From: Thermohalobaculum sp039815685
Lineage (GTDB): Bacteria > Pseudomonadota > Alphaproteobacteria > Rhodobacterales > Rhodobacteraceae
Direction: 5' to 3'
Assembly (NCBI GenBank): GCA_039815685.1
Contig: JBCBYV010000021.1
Coordinates: 25,112-89,111 of the forward strand
Length of the DNA: 64,000 nt
Position 1 is the first letter of the stretch, and each line of letters begins with the position of its first letter. Shown one piece after another: positions 50,231 through 58,766 of the stretch. Under the pieces are notes generated by a model. That model searched no databases. It was not told the origin of the DNA and saw nothing but the letters and a program-made list of their open reading frames with translations. The position numbers were made by a program, and so were the translations under genes.

Positions 50231-51286
50231 CTAGAACCCCTCTGCGGCGAGGCGCTCTGCCTGATCGGCGGCGACGAGCGCGCCGACGATCTCGCCAAGA
50301 TCGCCCGCCATTATCTGTTCGAGGCGATAGAGGGTGAGGCCGATGCGATGATCGGTGACGCGACCCTGCGGGAAGTTGTAGGTGCGCACGCGCTCGGAGC
50401 GGTCGCCCGAGCCCACCTGGCCCTTGCGATCCGCCGCGCGCTCGGCTTCCGCCCGGCGGCGCTCGATATCGTAGAGGCGCGCGCGCAGGACTTCGAGCGC
50501 GCGGGCCCGATTCTGATGCTGCGACTTCTCGGAAGCGGTGACGACGAGGCCGGTCGGCAGATGCGTGATGCGCACAGCACTGTCGGTCGTGTTGACGTGC
50601 TGCCCGCCGGCGCCTGAGGCGCGCATGGTGTCGACGCGCAAGTCCTCGGGCCTGATCTCGATATCGACGGCGCCCGCCTCCGGCAGGACCGCGACCGTCG
50701 CGGCAGAGGTATGGATGCGGCCGCCGGATTCGGTGACCGGCACGCGCTGGACGCGATGAACCCCGGACTCGAATTTGAGTTTGGCGAAGACGCCCTCCCC
50801 CCGGATCGCGGCGACGCCTTCGCGCAGACCTCCCAACGCATCGAAGCTCTCCTCCAGCGTCTCGAGTTTCCATCCCATGGCATCGGCGTAGCGCGCATAC
50901 ATGCGCATGAGATCGGCGGCGAAGAGCGCTGCTTCATCTCCGCCGGTGCCGGGTCGTACCTCGAGGATCGCGGCGCCGTCATCGGCGGCGTCCTTGGGCA
51001 GGAGCGAGAGGCGCAGCGCCTGCTCGATCTCCGGCAGTCGTGCCTCGATCTCGGCTGCTTCTTCCCGCGCGAGCGTGTGCATCTCCGCGTCGTCGAAGAG
51101 CGCTTCGGCTTCGGCGAGGGCGGTGCGCGCGTGCCGCCACTCCTCGATGCTCGCCACGACGGGACGAAGCGCCGCATAGTCACGGCTCAAGGTCGCGATT
51201 TCCTCGGCATTCGCCGTCTCGGAGAGCCGCGCTTCAAGGTATTCGGCGCGCGCGATAATTTCGTTGAGACGATCTTCAGGAAGCAT
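50231..51286 (-). CDS. prfA: Peptide chain release factor 1
   Basis: RF1 releases peptides at UAA and UAG. The 351-aa product has the stop-recognition P-V-T motif (RVPVTESGGRIHTS), the catalytic GGQ (GAGGQHVN) and the typical RSERVRTYNFPQGRVTDHR block. The start at 51286 (ATG) is standard. It is followed by prmC. It is divergent from the small exported-protein gene. Confidence 0.97.
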   Translation of the reverse strand: MLPEDRLNEIIARAEYLEARLSETANAEEIATLSRDYAALRPVVASIEEWRHARTALAEAEALFDDAEMHTLAREEAAEIEARLPEIEQALRLSLLPKDAADDGAAILEVRPGTGGDEAALFAADLMRMYARYADAMGWKLETLEESFDALGGLREGVAAIRGEGVFAKLKFESGVHRVQRVPVTESGGRIHTSAATVAVLPEAGAVDIEIRPEDLRVDTMRASGAGGQHVNTTDSAVRITHLPTGLVVTASEKSQHQNRARALEVLRARLYDIERRRAEAERAADRKGQVGSGDRSERVRTYNFPQGRVTDHRIGLTLYRLEQIMAGDLGEIVGALVAADQAERLAAEGF

Positions 51287-51367
51287 CGCGATCGCCTATG
51301 CGGGAGCTGCGGGAGGGTCAAGTGCTAGTGCTTTGAGATCATGCCGATGCGGTGTAGCATCTTATCC

Positions 51368-51670
51368 ATGAAACCAATTCTGATCCTCACCACACTCGCG
51401 ATGCCCCTTCTGGTGGCCTCCGTTCCCGCGCCGGCTCAGGCCGAGGGAACGCGTGAGGCACAGGCGTCGCCACGCGGTTGGGTCCGCCCGCCCGCGAAAG
51501 AAGGGTACGGCTACCCCGACTGCTATTGCACCGACAGTACCGGCGGTCGCGTCGAGGTGGGCGAGCTCGCCTGCCTGCGGATCGGCGGGCGTGAAGTAAC
51601 CTCCCGCTGCGAAGAGGCCGACAACCTCACGATCTGGCGCCATCAGGGCGAGGGGTGTTTCGGCGTCTGA
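51368..51670 (+). CDS. Small exported Cys-containing protein
   Basis: A 100-aa product with a signal peptide (ILILTTLAMPLLVASVPAPAQA). The mature part has five Cys (CYCTDSTGGRVEVGELACLRIGG and TSRCEEADNLTIW, GEGC). The pattern YCTDSTGGRVEVGELACL with a downstream Cys and WR resembles small exported proteins I associate with Rhodobacterales, with no function known to me. The ATG at 51368 has no clear ribosome site. The mature protein is probably periplasmic with disulfides. Confidence 0.7.
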   Translation: MKPILILTTLAMPLLVASVPAPAQAEGTREAQASPRGWVRPPAKEGYGYPDCYCTDSTGGRVEVGELACLRIGGREVTSRCEEADNLTIWRHQGEGCFGV

Positions 51671-51779
51671 GTTCCCGGCCGAGAAGGCAAGCGGCATCGC
51701 GGCTGGTCGCCGCGATCGGTTGTCGCTGGGTCACCTGGTGGCAACGATTTGCGTCGGTCGCAGCGGTCGGTGATGGCCG

Positions 51780-52250
51780 TTACCTGAAACCTGCTTCAGT
51801 GAGCCAGGCATCGATGCGGGCCGCGTTCTCGCCAAGGTCGGAGTAGCCGAACCGTGAGCGCGACCAGGCGACAATCGAGGCCGCGTCGCCGGTCTGGACG
51901 CGCTTCACGCTGATGTAATCCGGGAAGCCGACGAGAAGTGATCGCTGGACATAGGTGATGTGACCGTCGGCGAGGCTGCCGGCAATGATCTCGGTGCGGG
52001 GTGCGGCCCTTGCTACGGCGTCAAAGGCTGCAAGCGGGTCTGCCGGCGTGCTCTCGAGGATGCGATCCGGGAGCGCAGTCGTGCTTCCGGCGGGGCCCAC
52101 GAGGTAGTCGTTCGGGTTCCCGGTGCGCGCAGCGGTCGCCGGATCTGCGTGCCAGCGCTCGGGGTCATGCCCGACGGCTCTCACCAAGAGCACGGCGATG
52201 ACGATGCCGACGAGGAGGAGCCGCGCCGATACCGAGATCCAGCGCATCAT
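51780..52250 (-). CDS. DUF1499-family membrane-anchored protein
   Basis: A product of ~156 aa. An N-terminal membrane anchor (ARLLLVGIVIAVLLVRAV) is followed by a DUF1499-like domain (RTEIIAGSLADGHITYVQRSLLVGFPDYISVKRV, quoted in part) and a C-terminal RFGYSDLGENAARIDAWL. Two adjacent ATGs (52250 and 52247) follow GAGG. It lies 34 bp after ispG. Function unknown. Confidence 0.8.
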   Translation of the reverse strand: MMRWISVSARLLLVGIVIAVLLVRAVGHDPERWHADPATAARTGNPNDYLVGPAGSTTALPDRILESTPADPLAAFDAVARAAPRTEIIAGSLADGHITYVQRSLLVGFPDYISVKRVQTGDAASIVAWSRSRFGYSDLGENAARIDAWLTEAGFR

Positions 52251-52284
52251 GACGCCTCGCGCCTCCGCAGAGCGCGGCACGCGC

Positions 52285-53430
52285 CTATTCCGCCGCTGTC
52301 GCTTCCGCCTTCAGCTTCTCCGCCTCGGCCGCCTCGATCTCGGCCGCCTTCTTTTCCACCTGCTCGACGATGTGATCGACCATCTCGTCGTTCGACATTT
52401 TGTGCGACTGCTTGCCGGCGAGGTAGACCATGCCGCGTCCGGCCCCGCCGCCCGTAAAGCCGACATCCGTCATCAACGCCTCGCCCGGCCCGTTGACCAC
52501 GCAGCCGATGATGCTGAGGGACATGGCGGTCTTGATATGCGCAAGCCGCTCCTCGAGCGTCTCGACCGTCTTGATCACGTTGAAGCCCTGACGCGCGCAG
52601 GACGGGCAACTGATGATGTTCACGCCGCGGTGGCGCAGGCCGAGGGATTTCAGGATCTCGTAGCCGACCTTCACCTCCTCCACCGGATCGGCGGAGAGGG
52701 AGACACGGATCGTGTCGCCGATGCCCATCCAGAGTAGATTGCCGAGGCCGATCGCGGATTTGATCGTGCCGGAGACCAGCCCACCCGCCTCGGTGATGCC
52801 GAGATGGATCGGGCAATCGGTCTGTTCTGCGAGCTGCTGATAAGCGGCGGCGGCGAGGAACACGTCCGAGGCCTTGCAGCTTATCTTGAACTCGTGGAAG
52901 TCGTTGTCCTGCAGGATCTTGATGTGGTCGAGCCCGCTCTCGCACATCGCGTCCGGGCAGGGTTCGCCATACTTCTCGAGGAGGTCCTTCTCGAGGGAGC
53001 CGGCGTTCACGCCAATGCGAATCGAGCAGCCGTGGTCGCGCGCGGCCTTGATGACCTCCTTCACGCGCTTCTCATCGCCGATATTCCCTGGATTGATGCG
53101 GAGGCAGGCGGCGCCGGCTTCGGCAGCCTCGATCCCGCGCATGTAATGGAAGTGGATATCGGCAACGACCGGGACGTCGATGTTCGGGACGATCTGCTTC
53201 AGGGCCTCGGAGCTGTCCTTGTCCGGTACCGAGATCCGGACGATATCGGCCCCCGCCTCGGCGCAGGCATTCACCTGGCGGATCGTGGCCTGCACATCGG
53301 TGGTCAGGGTGTTCGTCATCGTCTGAACGGAGATCGGCGCATCGCCGCCGACCTCGACGCGCCCGACGCGGATCTTGCGGCTTTCCCGGCGATAGATGTT
53401 CCGCCAGGGACGGACGTGGTTGAGGCTCAT
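52285..53430 (-). CDS. ispG: 4-hydroxy-3-methylbut-2-en-1-yl diphosphate synthase
   Basis: IspG (GcpE) is a 4Fe-4S enzyme of the MEP isoprenoid pathway. The 381-aa product has VQTMTNTLTTDV near the N-terminus, INPGNIG, and the cluster ligands in ISCPSCARQGFNVI plus the later Cys in IIGCVVNGPGEA. The C-terminus has a charged helical tail. It lies downstream of rodZ on the same strand (125-bp gap). Confidence 0.97.
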   Translation of the reverse strand: MSLNHVRPWRNIYRRESRKIRVGRVEVGGDAPISVQTMTNTLTTDVQATIRQVNACAEAGADIVRISVPDKDSSEALKQIVPNIDVPVVADIHFHYMRGIEAAEAGAACLRINPGNIGDEKRVKEVIKAARDHGCSIRIGVNAGSLEKDLLEKYGEPCPDAMCESGLDHIKILQDNDFHEFKISCKASDVFLAAAAYQQLAEQTDCPIHLGITEAGGLVSGTIKSAIGLGNLLWMGIGDTIRVSLSADPVEEVKVGYEILKSLGLRHRGVNIISCPSCARQGFNVIKTVETLEERLAHIKTAMSLSIIGCVVNGPGEALMTDVGFTGGGAGRGMVYLAGKQSHKMSNDEMVDHIVEQVEKKAAEIEAAEAEKLKAEATAAE

Positions 53431-53555
53431 CGGGCGGTTCCTCTCAGACGCCGTTCGACGGCAGGCGGAGATGCGGGGCGATTTGCGCGCAACCTAGGCA
53501 TGATAGGGCTGACAGTCGAGGGGGGAAGGCGTGCTCATCGCCAGCGGCGGACACC

Positions 53556-54827
53556 TTACTCGGCGAGGCCAGCGACGGTGCCCGGGCTGTCATTCACCGC
53601 AGTCGAAGCGACTTCCGCTTTCGGCAGCGTCGTTCGGACAGTGTCGGCGTCGAGCGACACTCTCTTGACGACTTGACCCGAACGACCAAGGGGGCCGAAG
53701 CGGGTGGGCCCGAGCGCGATGAAGATGCCGCCAGCATTCCCTGCGCGGAGAGTCGCGCCATCCGCACCCGTGGGGAGCTGGAAGGTATCCCCGGCCTCGA
53801 GGATGCCTTCGAAGAGAACCTCACGCTCGGCGCCCCGCACGCGTACCCAGGCGCGATCGCTCGCAACGACAGTGATGCTGCCGTCATTCTGCACTGCAGG
53901 GGCATCGGTCGGCGCGCCACCGTTCGCCACGGTCTCGACCAATGCGCCCCTTTGCGTGGACAGCGCAGCGGGCAGAACGGGTCCGATAAACGTCGCGCTA
54001 TGGGCTGCCGCCTCCGCCGTCACGGTTCGTGTCGGCACCGCATCGGGGACAGCGGTTTCGGGCGCGGGTTCATACGCTGCGGCGATCAGGCCAGCCTTGT
54101 TCGGATCGATCGCAGCAATTGGTCCATCGCGCCGAGCCGGTGCAGGGGTCGCGAGTGTCTCAGGGGGCGCAAAGGCGAGCAGTACGCCGTCTTCGTCATA
54201 AACGCTCGCCGCCGGACGGTCGGCCGCAGCAGCGTAGCCTGTCCCCGGCTCCGGGATCACGGGCGCGTCGGCCACCACGGCGGGCGCCTCGGGCAGAGGA
54301 GCGATGCCCACCCGTTGGATGTCCTGAAGGACGAGATAGCCACCATAGCAGAGTGCGGATACGAGGCCGGCCAGCCCAACGACCGAGACGATACCGCCCA
54401 GGGAAACGGCGGCGCCGATCCGGCGCGGCGCAGGCTTCACGGCAAAGCGGGACGCCGTGAAGTCGGCGCCAACCGCACCGCTGAGGGCACCGGCCGTGCC
54501 GGACAGTGCAACGCCGGAACTCGCGGAGCGGGTCGTCGTCATCCCGTAGGTTGCAAGCGACGACTCAAACCCCGATTCCTCGCAGAACCGGCGGTAGATC
54601 TCATCGGCCTCGAGATCGAGGTAACGCGCGTAGGACCGGACATAGCCTGGCACGACGCTGCGATTGGGGAATGCCGCAACATCGGCATTCTCGATCGCTT
54701 CGATCAGCGCAGGTTTGATGCACAACTCGCGCGATGCATCACGAAGAGACCAGCCGCGACATGCGCGCTCACCGCGCAATTCGTCACCGAGACTGACCTC
54801 GTAACTGTCGAAACCCCGAAGCTCCAT
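53556..54827 (-). CDS. RodZ-like helix-turn-helix membrane protein
   Basis: RodZ links MreB to the cell wall machinery. The 423-aa product has an N-terminal HTH (about 10-80; LRGERACRGWSLRDASRELCIKPALIEAIENAD, in part, with VVPGYVRSYARYLDLEADEI), a transmembrane segment (~137-166), a low-complexity Ala/Pro-rich periplasmic linker and a C-terminal DUF4115 domain (ITVVASDRAWVRVRGAEREVLFEG). It is long because of the linker. Direct repeats lie upstream of it. Confidence 0.85.
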   Translation of the reverse strand: MELRGFDSYEVSLGDELRGERACRGWSLRDASRELCIKPALIEAIENADVAAFPNRSVVPGYVRSYARYLDLEADEIYRRFCEESGFESSLATYGMTTTRSASSGVALSGTAGALSGAVGADFTASRFAVKPAPRRIGAAVSLGGIVSVVGLAGLVSALCYGGYLVLQDIQRVGIAPLPEAPAVVADAPVIPEPGTGYAAAADRPAASVYDEDGVLLAFAPPETLATPAPARRDGPIAAIDPNKAGLIAAAYEPAPETAVPDAVPTRTVTAEAAAHSATFIGPVLPAALSTQRGALVETVANGGAPTDAPAVQNDGSITVVASDRAWVRVRGAEREVLFEGILEAGDTFQLPTGADGATLRAGNAGGIFIALGPTRFGPLGRSGQVVKRVSLDADTVRTTLPKAEVASTAVNDSPGTVAGLAE

Positions 54828-54865
54828 TCGGGCTGCCCCTGCTCGTCTCGTGTAGCGAGATCATT

Positions 54866-54894
54866 ATCTACGCCGTTGCGACGTTAATCTACGC
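54866..54894. promoter_or_regulatory. Direct repeat ATCTACGC x2, 21 bp apart, upstream of rodZ
   Basis: ATCTACGC occurs at 54866-54873 and 54887-54894, on the same face of the helix. Read on the rodZ strand, GCGTAGAT is followed in both copies by A/T-rich bases. It lies 39-67 bp upstream of the rodZ start and may bind a regulator in tandem. Confidence 0.35.
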
Positions 54895-55017
54895 TTATCG
54901 AAGCTGCCGGGCCTTTTCAACGGCACCTGTGCCTCTTCAGGAGATTTCACCGGGTCTCTGCACATCCTCAGGTTGAACGGTTGCGAATCCTAACTGTTTC
55001 TGTTGCAGCGTTGCACC

Positions 55018-55548
55018 TCAGGCAACGGCCCGGACCGCTGCCGACATGCGGGATTGCCGGATGAGTCGCAGCGCCTCCGGGAGGGCGGAGGGGGCGATTC
55101 CGGTCTCGCGGGCGAGCCCTTCATAGGCGGCCGCGTGGTTCTCGAAGAGACGCTCGAGGATCTCCTGCACCTCCCGCCCGCGACTGCTGAGGCTGAGCCG
55201 GACAGCACGCCCATCTGTCGTGCAGCGGCGATATTCGACGAAGCCGCCCTCGACCAGTTTCTTGAGATTGTAGCTCACGTTGGACCCCTGATAGAGGCCG
55301 CGAGAACCGAGCTCGCTCGCCGTCATCTCACGCTCGGCCAGATGATAGAGCATGATCGCCTGGACGGCCGTCGGGTCCGTACGACCTTCCGCTTCCAGCG
55401 CAGCCTTGACGGTATCGATCAGTTCGCGATGCAGCCGTTCGACCAGCATCAGGGTTTCGATGTAACCGCCAAGGCCATAGGCAGGGATGCTGGCTGCGTG
55501 GTCACGGATATCGACGCGCTCCACGACACCGTTGTGGGCAAGCTTCAT
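55018..55548 (-). CDS. MarR-family regulator, LdtR-like
   Basis: A 176-aa winged-helix protein. TLMLVERLHRELIDTVKAAL, AVQAIMLYHLAEREMTASELGSRG and YQGSNVSYNLKKLVEGGFVEYRR (in parts) match the pattern of the LdtR subgroup of MarR proteins, which regulate cell-wall transpeptidase and stress genes in Rhizobiales relatives. That assignment is by memory of the pattern. I start at the ATG at 55548 (GGAG 8 nt upstream). Upstream, 55604-55617 has an AT-rich ATTGATTAAT imperfect palindrome, a possible autoregulatory site. Confidence 0.85.
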   Translation of the reverse strand: MKLAHNGVVERVDIRDHAASIPAYGLGGYIETLMLVERLHRELIDTVKAALEAEGRTDPTAVQAIMLYHLAEREMTASELGSRGLYQGSNVSYNLKKLVEGGFVEYRRCTTDGRAVRLSLSSRGREVQEILERLFENHAAAYEGLARETGIAPSALPEALRLIRQSRMSAAVRAVA

Positions 55549-55623
55549 ACTCGGCACTCCTCGGAAGATCGACACTCCCGCGAGGCTCGCCCGGACTTAC
55601 AAACAATTGATTAATGGCAGAGC

Positions 55624-56523
55624 TCAACTTGCTGGTATTTCAGCCCTAAGCAGCTTTATTATCGCGGAAAAGTCTCGATCTGCCATTCCCGCGGTTTCCA
55701 TCATCGTATAAAGTTGCGTGGCATGCGCGCCGAGGGGCACATGGGCCGCAGCACCGGTCGCAGCCTCCATGGCAATACGCAAATCCTTCAGCATCAAGGC
55801 CGCAGCAAAACCGGGCTTGTATTCCCGGTTCGAGGGCGCGTTGGGCTGCGGGCCCGGCGCCGGACAATAGTCGTTCAGAGACCAGCAGCGCGCCGTGGCG
55901 GTCGAAGAGATCTCGTAGAGCTTCGACGCCTCAAGGCCCAGGCGCTCCGCCAGATTGAAGCCCTCCGAGACGGCAATCATCTGGATCGCGAGCATCATGT
56001 TGTTGCAGATCTTCGCAGCCGCACCGGCGCCGGCGTCGCCGGCATGGAAGATGTTCTTGCCCATGGCCTCGAGCGCGGGCCGCGCCGCTGCGAAGGCCGC
56101 GTCGCTGCCGCCGACCATGAAGGTGAGCGTCCCCGCCTCGGCCCCGCCGACGCCGCCGGACATGGGGCTGTCGACCATCAAATGCCCCGCCTCGGCCGCA
56201 GCGACAGAGACCTTGCGCGCACTCACTACATCGATGGTGGAGGTATCGATGAAGACGGTGCCGGTCGCCGCCGCGGCAAGGATGCCATCCCCACCAAGAT
56301 AGACGGCCATGACATGGCGTGCTGCCGGGAGGGCCGAGACCACGATCTCGCGGCCAGCTGCAGCCTCCGCCGCCGTTCCAGCACTCGCGCCACCGGCAGC
56401 CTCCAGGGCGGCAACTGCATCGGGCGAGAGATCGAACCCCGTGACCTCATGACCCGCAGCCACAAGGTTCTTCGCCATCGGCAAGCCCATATTGCCAAGA
56501 CCCACGAAACCGATCCGAGCCAT
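55624..56523 (-). CDS. mmsB: 3-hydroxyisobutyrate dehydrogenase
   Basis: An NAD-dependent dehydrogenase of valine degradation. The 299-aa product has FVGLGNMGLPMAKNL, the substrate site DSPMSGGVGGAEAGTLTFMVGG (in part) and the catalytic Lys in GAAAKICNNM. SLNDYCPAPGPQPNAPSNREYKPGF in the C-terminal half is typical. I start at the ATG at 56523 because GGGAGG lies 5 nt upstream. It stands apart from other valine genes in the window, though an acyl-CoA dehydrogenase occurs 6 kb away. Confidence 0.93.
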   Translation of the reverse strand: MARIGFVGLGNMGLPMAKNLVAAGHEVTGFDLSPDAVAALEAAGGASAGTAAEAAAGREIVVSALPAARHVMAVYLGGDGILAAAATGTVFIDTSTIDVVSARKVSVAAAEAGHLMVDSPMSGGVGGAEAGTLTFMVGGSDAAFAAARPALEAMGKNIFHAGDAGAGAAAKICNNMMLAIQMIAVSEGFNLAERLGLEASKLYEISSTATARCWSLNDYCPAPGPQPNAPSNREYKPGFAAALMLKDLRIAMEAATGAAAHVPLGAHATQLYTMMETAGMADRDFSAIIKLLRAEIPAS

Positions 56524-56607
56524 GCCGTCCTCCCTGAGCGTCATCGGCCGTGCCCTGACACGCAGTCAGCGCGAGGGCAAGCCAGGACGGCAAGCAGCCT
56601 ACTGGGG

Positions 56608-56685
56608 GCGGGCCGGCGGGTGGGCGGCCCCGATGCGCCTGCCGACAGGCGGGCGCGAGGACAGGCCGGGCACCTGACGGCCCGC
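56608..56685. repeat. Palindromic intergenic element, copy A
   Basis: This 78-bp element begins GCGGGCCGG and ends CGGCCCGC and holds an internal hairpin CGCCTG-CCGA-CAGGCG (56636-56651). Its first 22 bases are identical to copy B (60013-60094). It lies 10 bp after the sdhE stop and 85 bp before mmsB. See findings. Confidence 0.75.
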
Positions 56686-56694
56686 TCCAACGCC

Positions 56695-57012
56695 TCAGGC
56701 GATACCGTGCCAGGCTCGGATATGGGCGATAAGCGGCGCATGCGGCAGCGTGGCCTCTGCCCTGCCGCTCATCCAGGCGTAGAGATCCTGGTCGTTCTCC
56801 TCGAGAAGCTCCTCGTAGGCCGCGAGCTGCCCCTCATCGAGCGCCGCGAGCCCGCCCGTGCCATCGGCGAACGGACCGAGCAGCATGTCCATCTCCCGGA
56901 TGCCCCTCCGCCAGCTGCGGATGCGGAGACGCTTCAGCCGCGTCTCGCGGCTCTCGGGGCGCCCGCCGGCCAGGTCACCTCCCGCCGCACCCCCCGAAAT
57001 GCTGCCCGTCAT
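56695..57012 (-). CDS. sdhE: Succinate dehydrogenase assembly factor SdhE
   Basis: SdhE (Sdh5/YgfY, DUF339) attaches FAD to SdhA. The 105-aa product has the family motif RSWRRGIREMDMLLGPFAD with the RGxxE core, and EENDQDLYAWMSGR. The first ~20 residues are Gly/Ala-rich. I start at the ATG at 57012 although a longer frame exists to 57123, because the motif is then at the normal distance from the N-terminus. It lies 25 bp after the ROK kinase gene. Confidence 0.88.
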   Translation of the reverse strand: MTGSISGGAAGGDLAGGRPESRETRLKRLRIRSWRRGIREMDMLLGPFADGTGGLAALDEGQLAAYEELLEENDQDLYAWMSGRAEATLPHAPLIAHIRAWHGIA

Positions 57013-57037
57013 GGCCTGCTCTCTCTCCTCGGCGCCG

Positions 57038-57976
57038 TCAGTCCCCTTTGCGTATACCCGGCTGAGAGGGCTCGGGCCACAGCCAAGCCGCCCCGATGAC
57101 ACCGGCGCTGTCGCCGAGGGCATTCTTCAGGATCGGCGTGTCGAAGCAGTCGGAGAAGACATGCGGCCGCGTCGCCTCGCGCAAGCACTCGTAGAGATGG
57201 TCGAGATTGCTGAGACCACCGCCCAGGACGATCGCGTCCGGGTCGAGGATGTTGACGATCAGGCTGAGCCCGCGGCCGAGCCGGTCGAGATGCCGATCAA
57301 GCGTGGCTTGCGCCGCACCATCCCCCGCTCTTGCGGCCGCGACGATTTCCGCCCCGCGCATCGGCGGGCCGCCATTCACCACCGCGTGGTCGCGCTCGAG
57401 ACCGGAGCCCGAAACCCAGAGCTCGAGGCAACCCCGCCGACCGCAATAGCATTCCGGTCCGGGATTCTCCTCGGGGCTGGGGCGGGGCAACGCCGTATGC
57501 CCCCACTCCCCGGCGATCCTGTTCGGCCCGACGAGTGGCCGACCATCGACGACGATCCCGCTTCCCGCGCCCGTGCCGAGGATCAGCCCGACAACGACAC
57601 GATGGCCCCGCGCAGCCCCTGCCCGCGCCTCGGCCAGAGCGAAGCAGTTGGCATCGTTCTCGACGCGCACCTCGCGCCCGAAAGCCGCCTCGAGGTCTCG
57701 GTCGAGCGGCTTGCCGATCAGCACGACGGTGTTGGCGTTCCGCACCAGCCCCGTCGCCGGCGACAGCGCCCCCGGTATCCCGATCCCGATCCCGTCAGCC
57801 CGTCCGCCGGCCAGGCGCTCGACGCGCGCGACGACGTCAACGACCGTCCGCACGATACCATCATAATCCGTCCGGGGTGTGGGCAACCGCTCGCGCGCCA
57901 GGATCCGGTCCCCGGGTCCGAGCGCCACCGCCTCGGTCTTCGTGCCACCGAGATCGACCCCCACCCTGAAGCTCAT
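57038..57976 (-). CDS. ROK-family sugar kinase
   Basis: A 312-aa ROK kinase, most like fructokinase or N-acetylhexosamine kinases. Phosphate motif VDLGGTKTEAV, the zinc motif C-Y-C-GRRGC-LE with EWGHTALP upstream, and GTGAGSG are all present. The sugar cannot be fixed by eye. It precedes sdhE, but the two have no obvious link. Confidence 0.9.
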   Translation of the reverse strand: MSFRVGVDLGGTKTEAVALGPGDRILARERLPTPRTDYDGIVRTVVDVVARVERLAGGRADGIGIGIPGALSPATGLVRNANTVVLIGKPLDRDLEAAFGREVRVENDANCFALAEARAGAARGHRVVVGLILGTGAGSGIVVDGRPLVGPNRIAGEWGHTALPRPSPEENPGPECYCGRRGCLELWVSGSGLERDHAVVNGGPPMRGAEIVAAARAGDGAAQATLDRHLDRLGRGLSLIVNILDPDAIVLGGGLSNLDHLYECLREATRPHVFSDCFDTPILKNALGDSAGVIGAAWLWPEPSQPGIRKGD

Positions 57977-58076
57977 GCCGTCATGTCCTCGCCGCCCGCT
58001 CCAACAGCCGCACGACCACGCTCGCGGGGCTGCGGCAGGCAGACCATCGCGCGGGCGTGGCTGCGAAGGAGGGGCG

Positions 58077-58454
58077 TCAGCAGCCGGACAGGGTGCGCAG
58101 CCGCTTCTCGAGCCGGCCCATCTGCTCGGCGATGCGCATCTGCTTCACGCGGAGTGCCGCAATCTCCGCGAGGACCGTCGCAAGGTCACCGGGATCCGAC
58201 ATCTCGCCAGGCTCATAGGCCGGGCCGCCCTCGCCCTCACCCGTCATGAGCCAGACCATCGAGACATTCAGGAAGCCCGCGAGCATCTGCAGCTTGTTCG
58301 CCCGCGGCTCGGACCGGTCGCCCTCCCAGTTCTGCACCGTCTCGAGACGCAGGCCCAACTGGCGCGCAAGCTGCGCCTGGCTCAGGCCCTGCGCCTCGCG
58401 CGCAAGCGCCACGCGGTCGCCGAAAGTGGCGGCACCATCACTGAAATCGTCCAT
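58077..58454 (-). CDS. XRE-family helix-turn-helix regulator with C-terminal coiled coil
   Basis: A 125-aa protein with an N-terminal XRE HTH (FGDRVALAREAQGLSQAQLARQLGLRLETVQNWEGDRSEPRANKL, in parts) and a C-terminal helix (LATVLAEIAALRVKQMRIAEQMGRLEKRLRTL, in part) probably for dimerisation. I start at the ATG at 58454 (GAGGAG upstream). It is divergent from aspC, and two inverted repeats lie in the shared gap. Confidence 0.88.
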   Translation of the reverse strand: MDDFSDGAATFGDRVALAREAQGLSQAQLARQLGLRLETVQNWEGDRSEPRANKLQMLAGFLNVSMVWLMTGEGEGGPAYEPGEMSDPGDLATVLAEIAALRVKQMRIAEQMGRLEKRLRTLSGC

Positions 58455-58766
58455 CGTCTCTGCTCCTCGCCCCTTGGGGCTCGACCAGTGCTCCCGGCAT
58501 TCGCGGGGGATGCCGCGCTGCCGGTGGCGCCGAGCGGTCAGGCTCGCCATTGTGCACCGCCGTTCTCATAGAGTGGAAACGGTTTGCCTTGCTCGTTCGC
58601 GACAACCAACCCTCACGTCGCGACACGCAACGCATTAGTTGCGCCGCACAACCCTCAACCATGTCCCCGCATGAGGGACAAGCTGATATGCCCAGCACTG
58701 CCCTTGCGTAGCCGGCGTCGCCGGGCGTATCGACAAACGCGACCACAACCCCTCGGAGCCGACCCC
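58455..58766. promoter_or_regulatory. 312-bp divergent control region, XRE regulator / aspC
   Basis: This is the longest gap in the window. I see no gene in it. It has two inverted repeats: CGCAAC-N6-GTTGCG (58626-58643) and TGTCCC-N7-GGGACA (58662-58680). These are candidate operators for the XRE regulator or another dimer. No clear -10/-35 pair was found. Confidence 0.45.
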
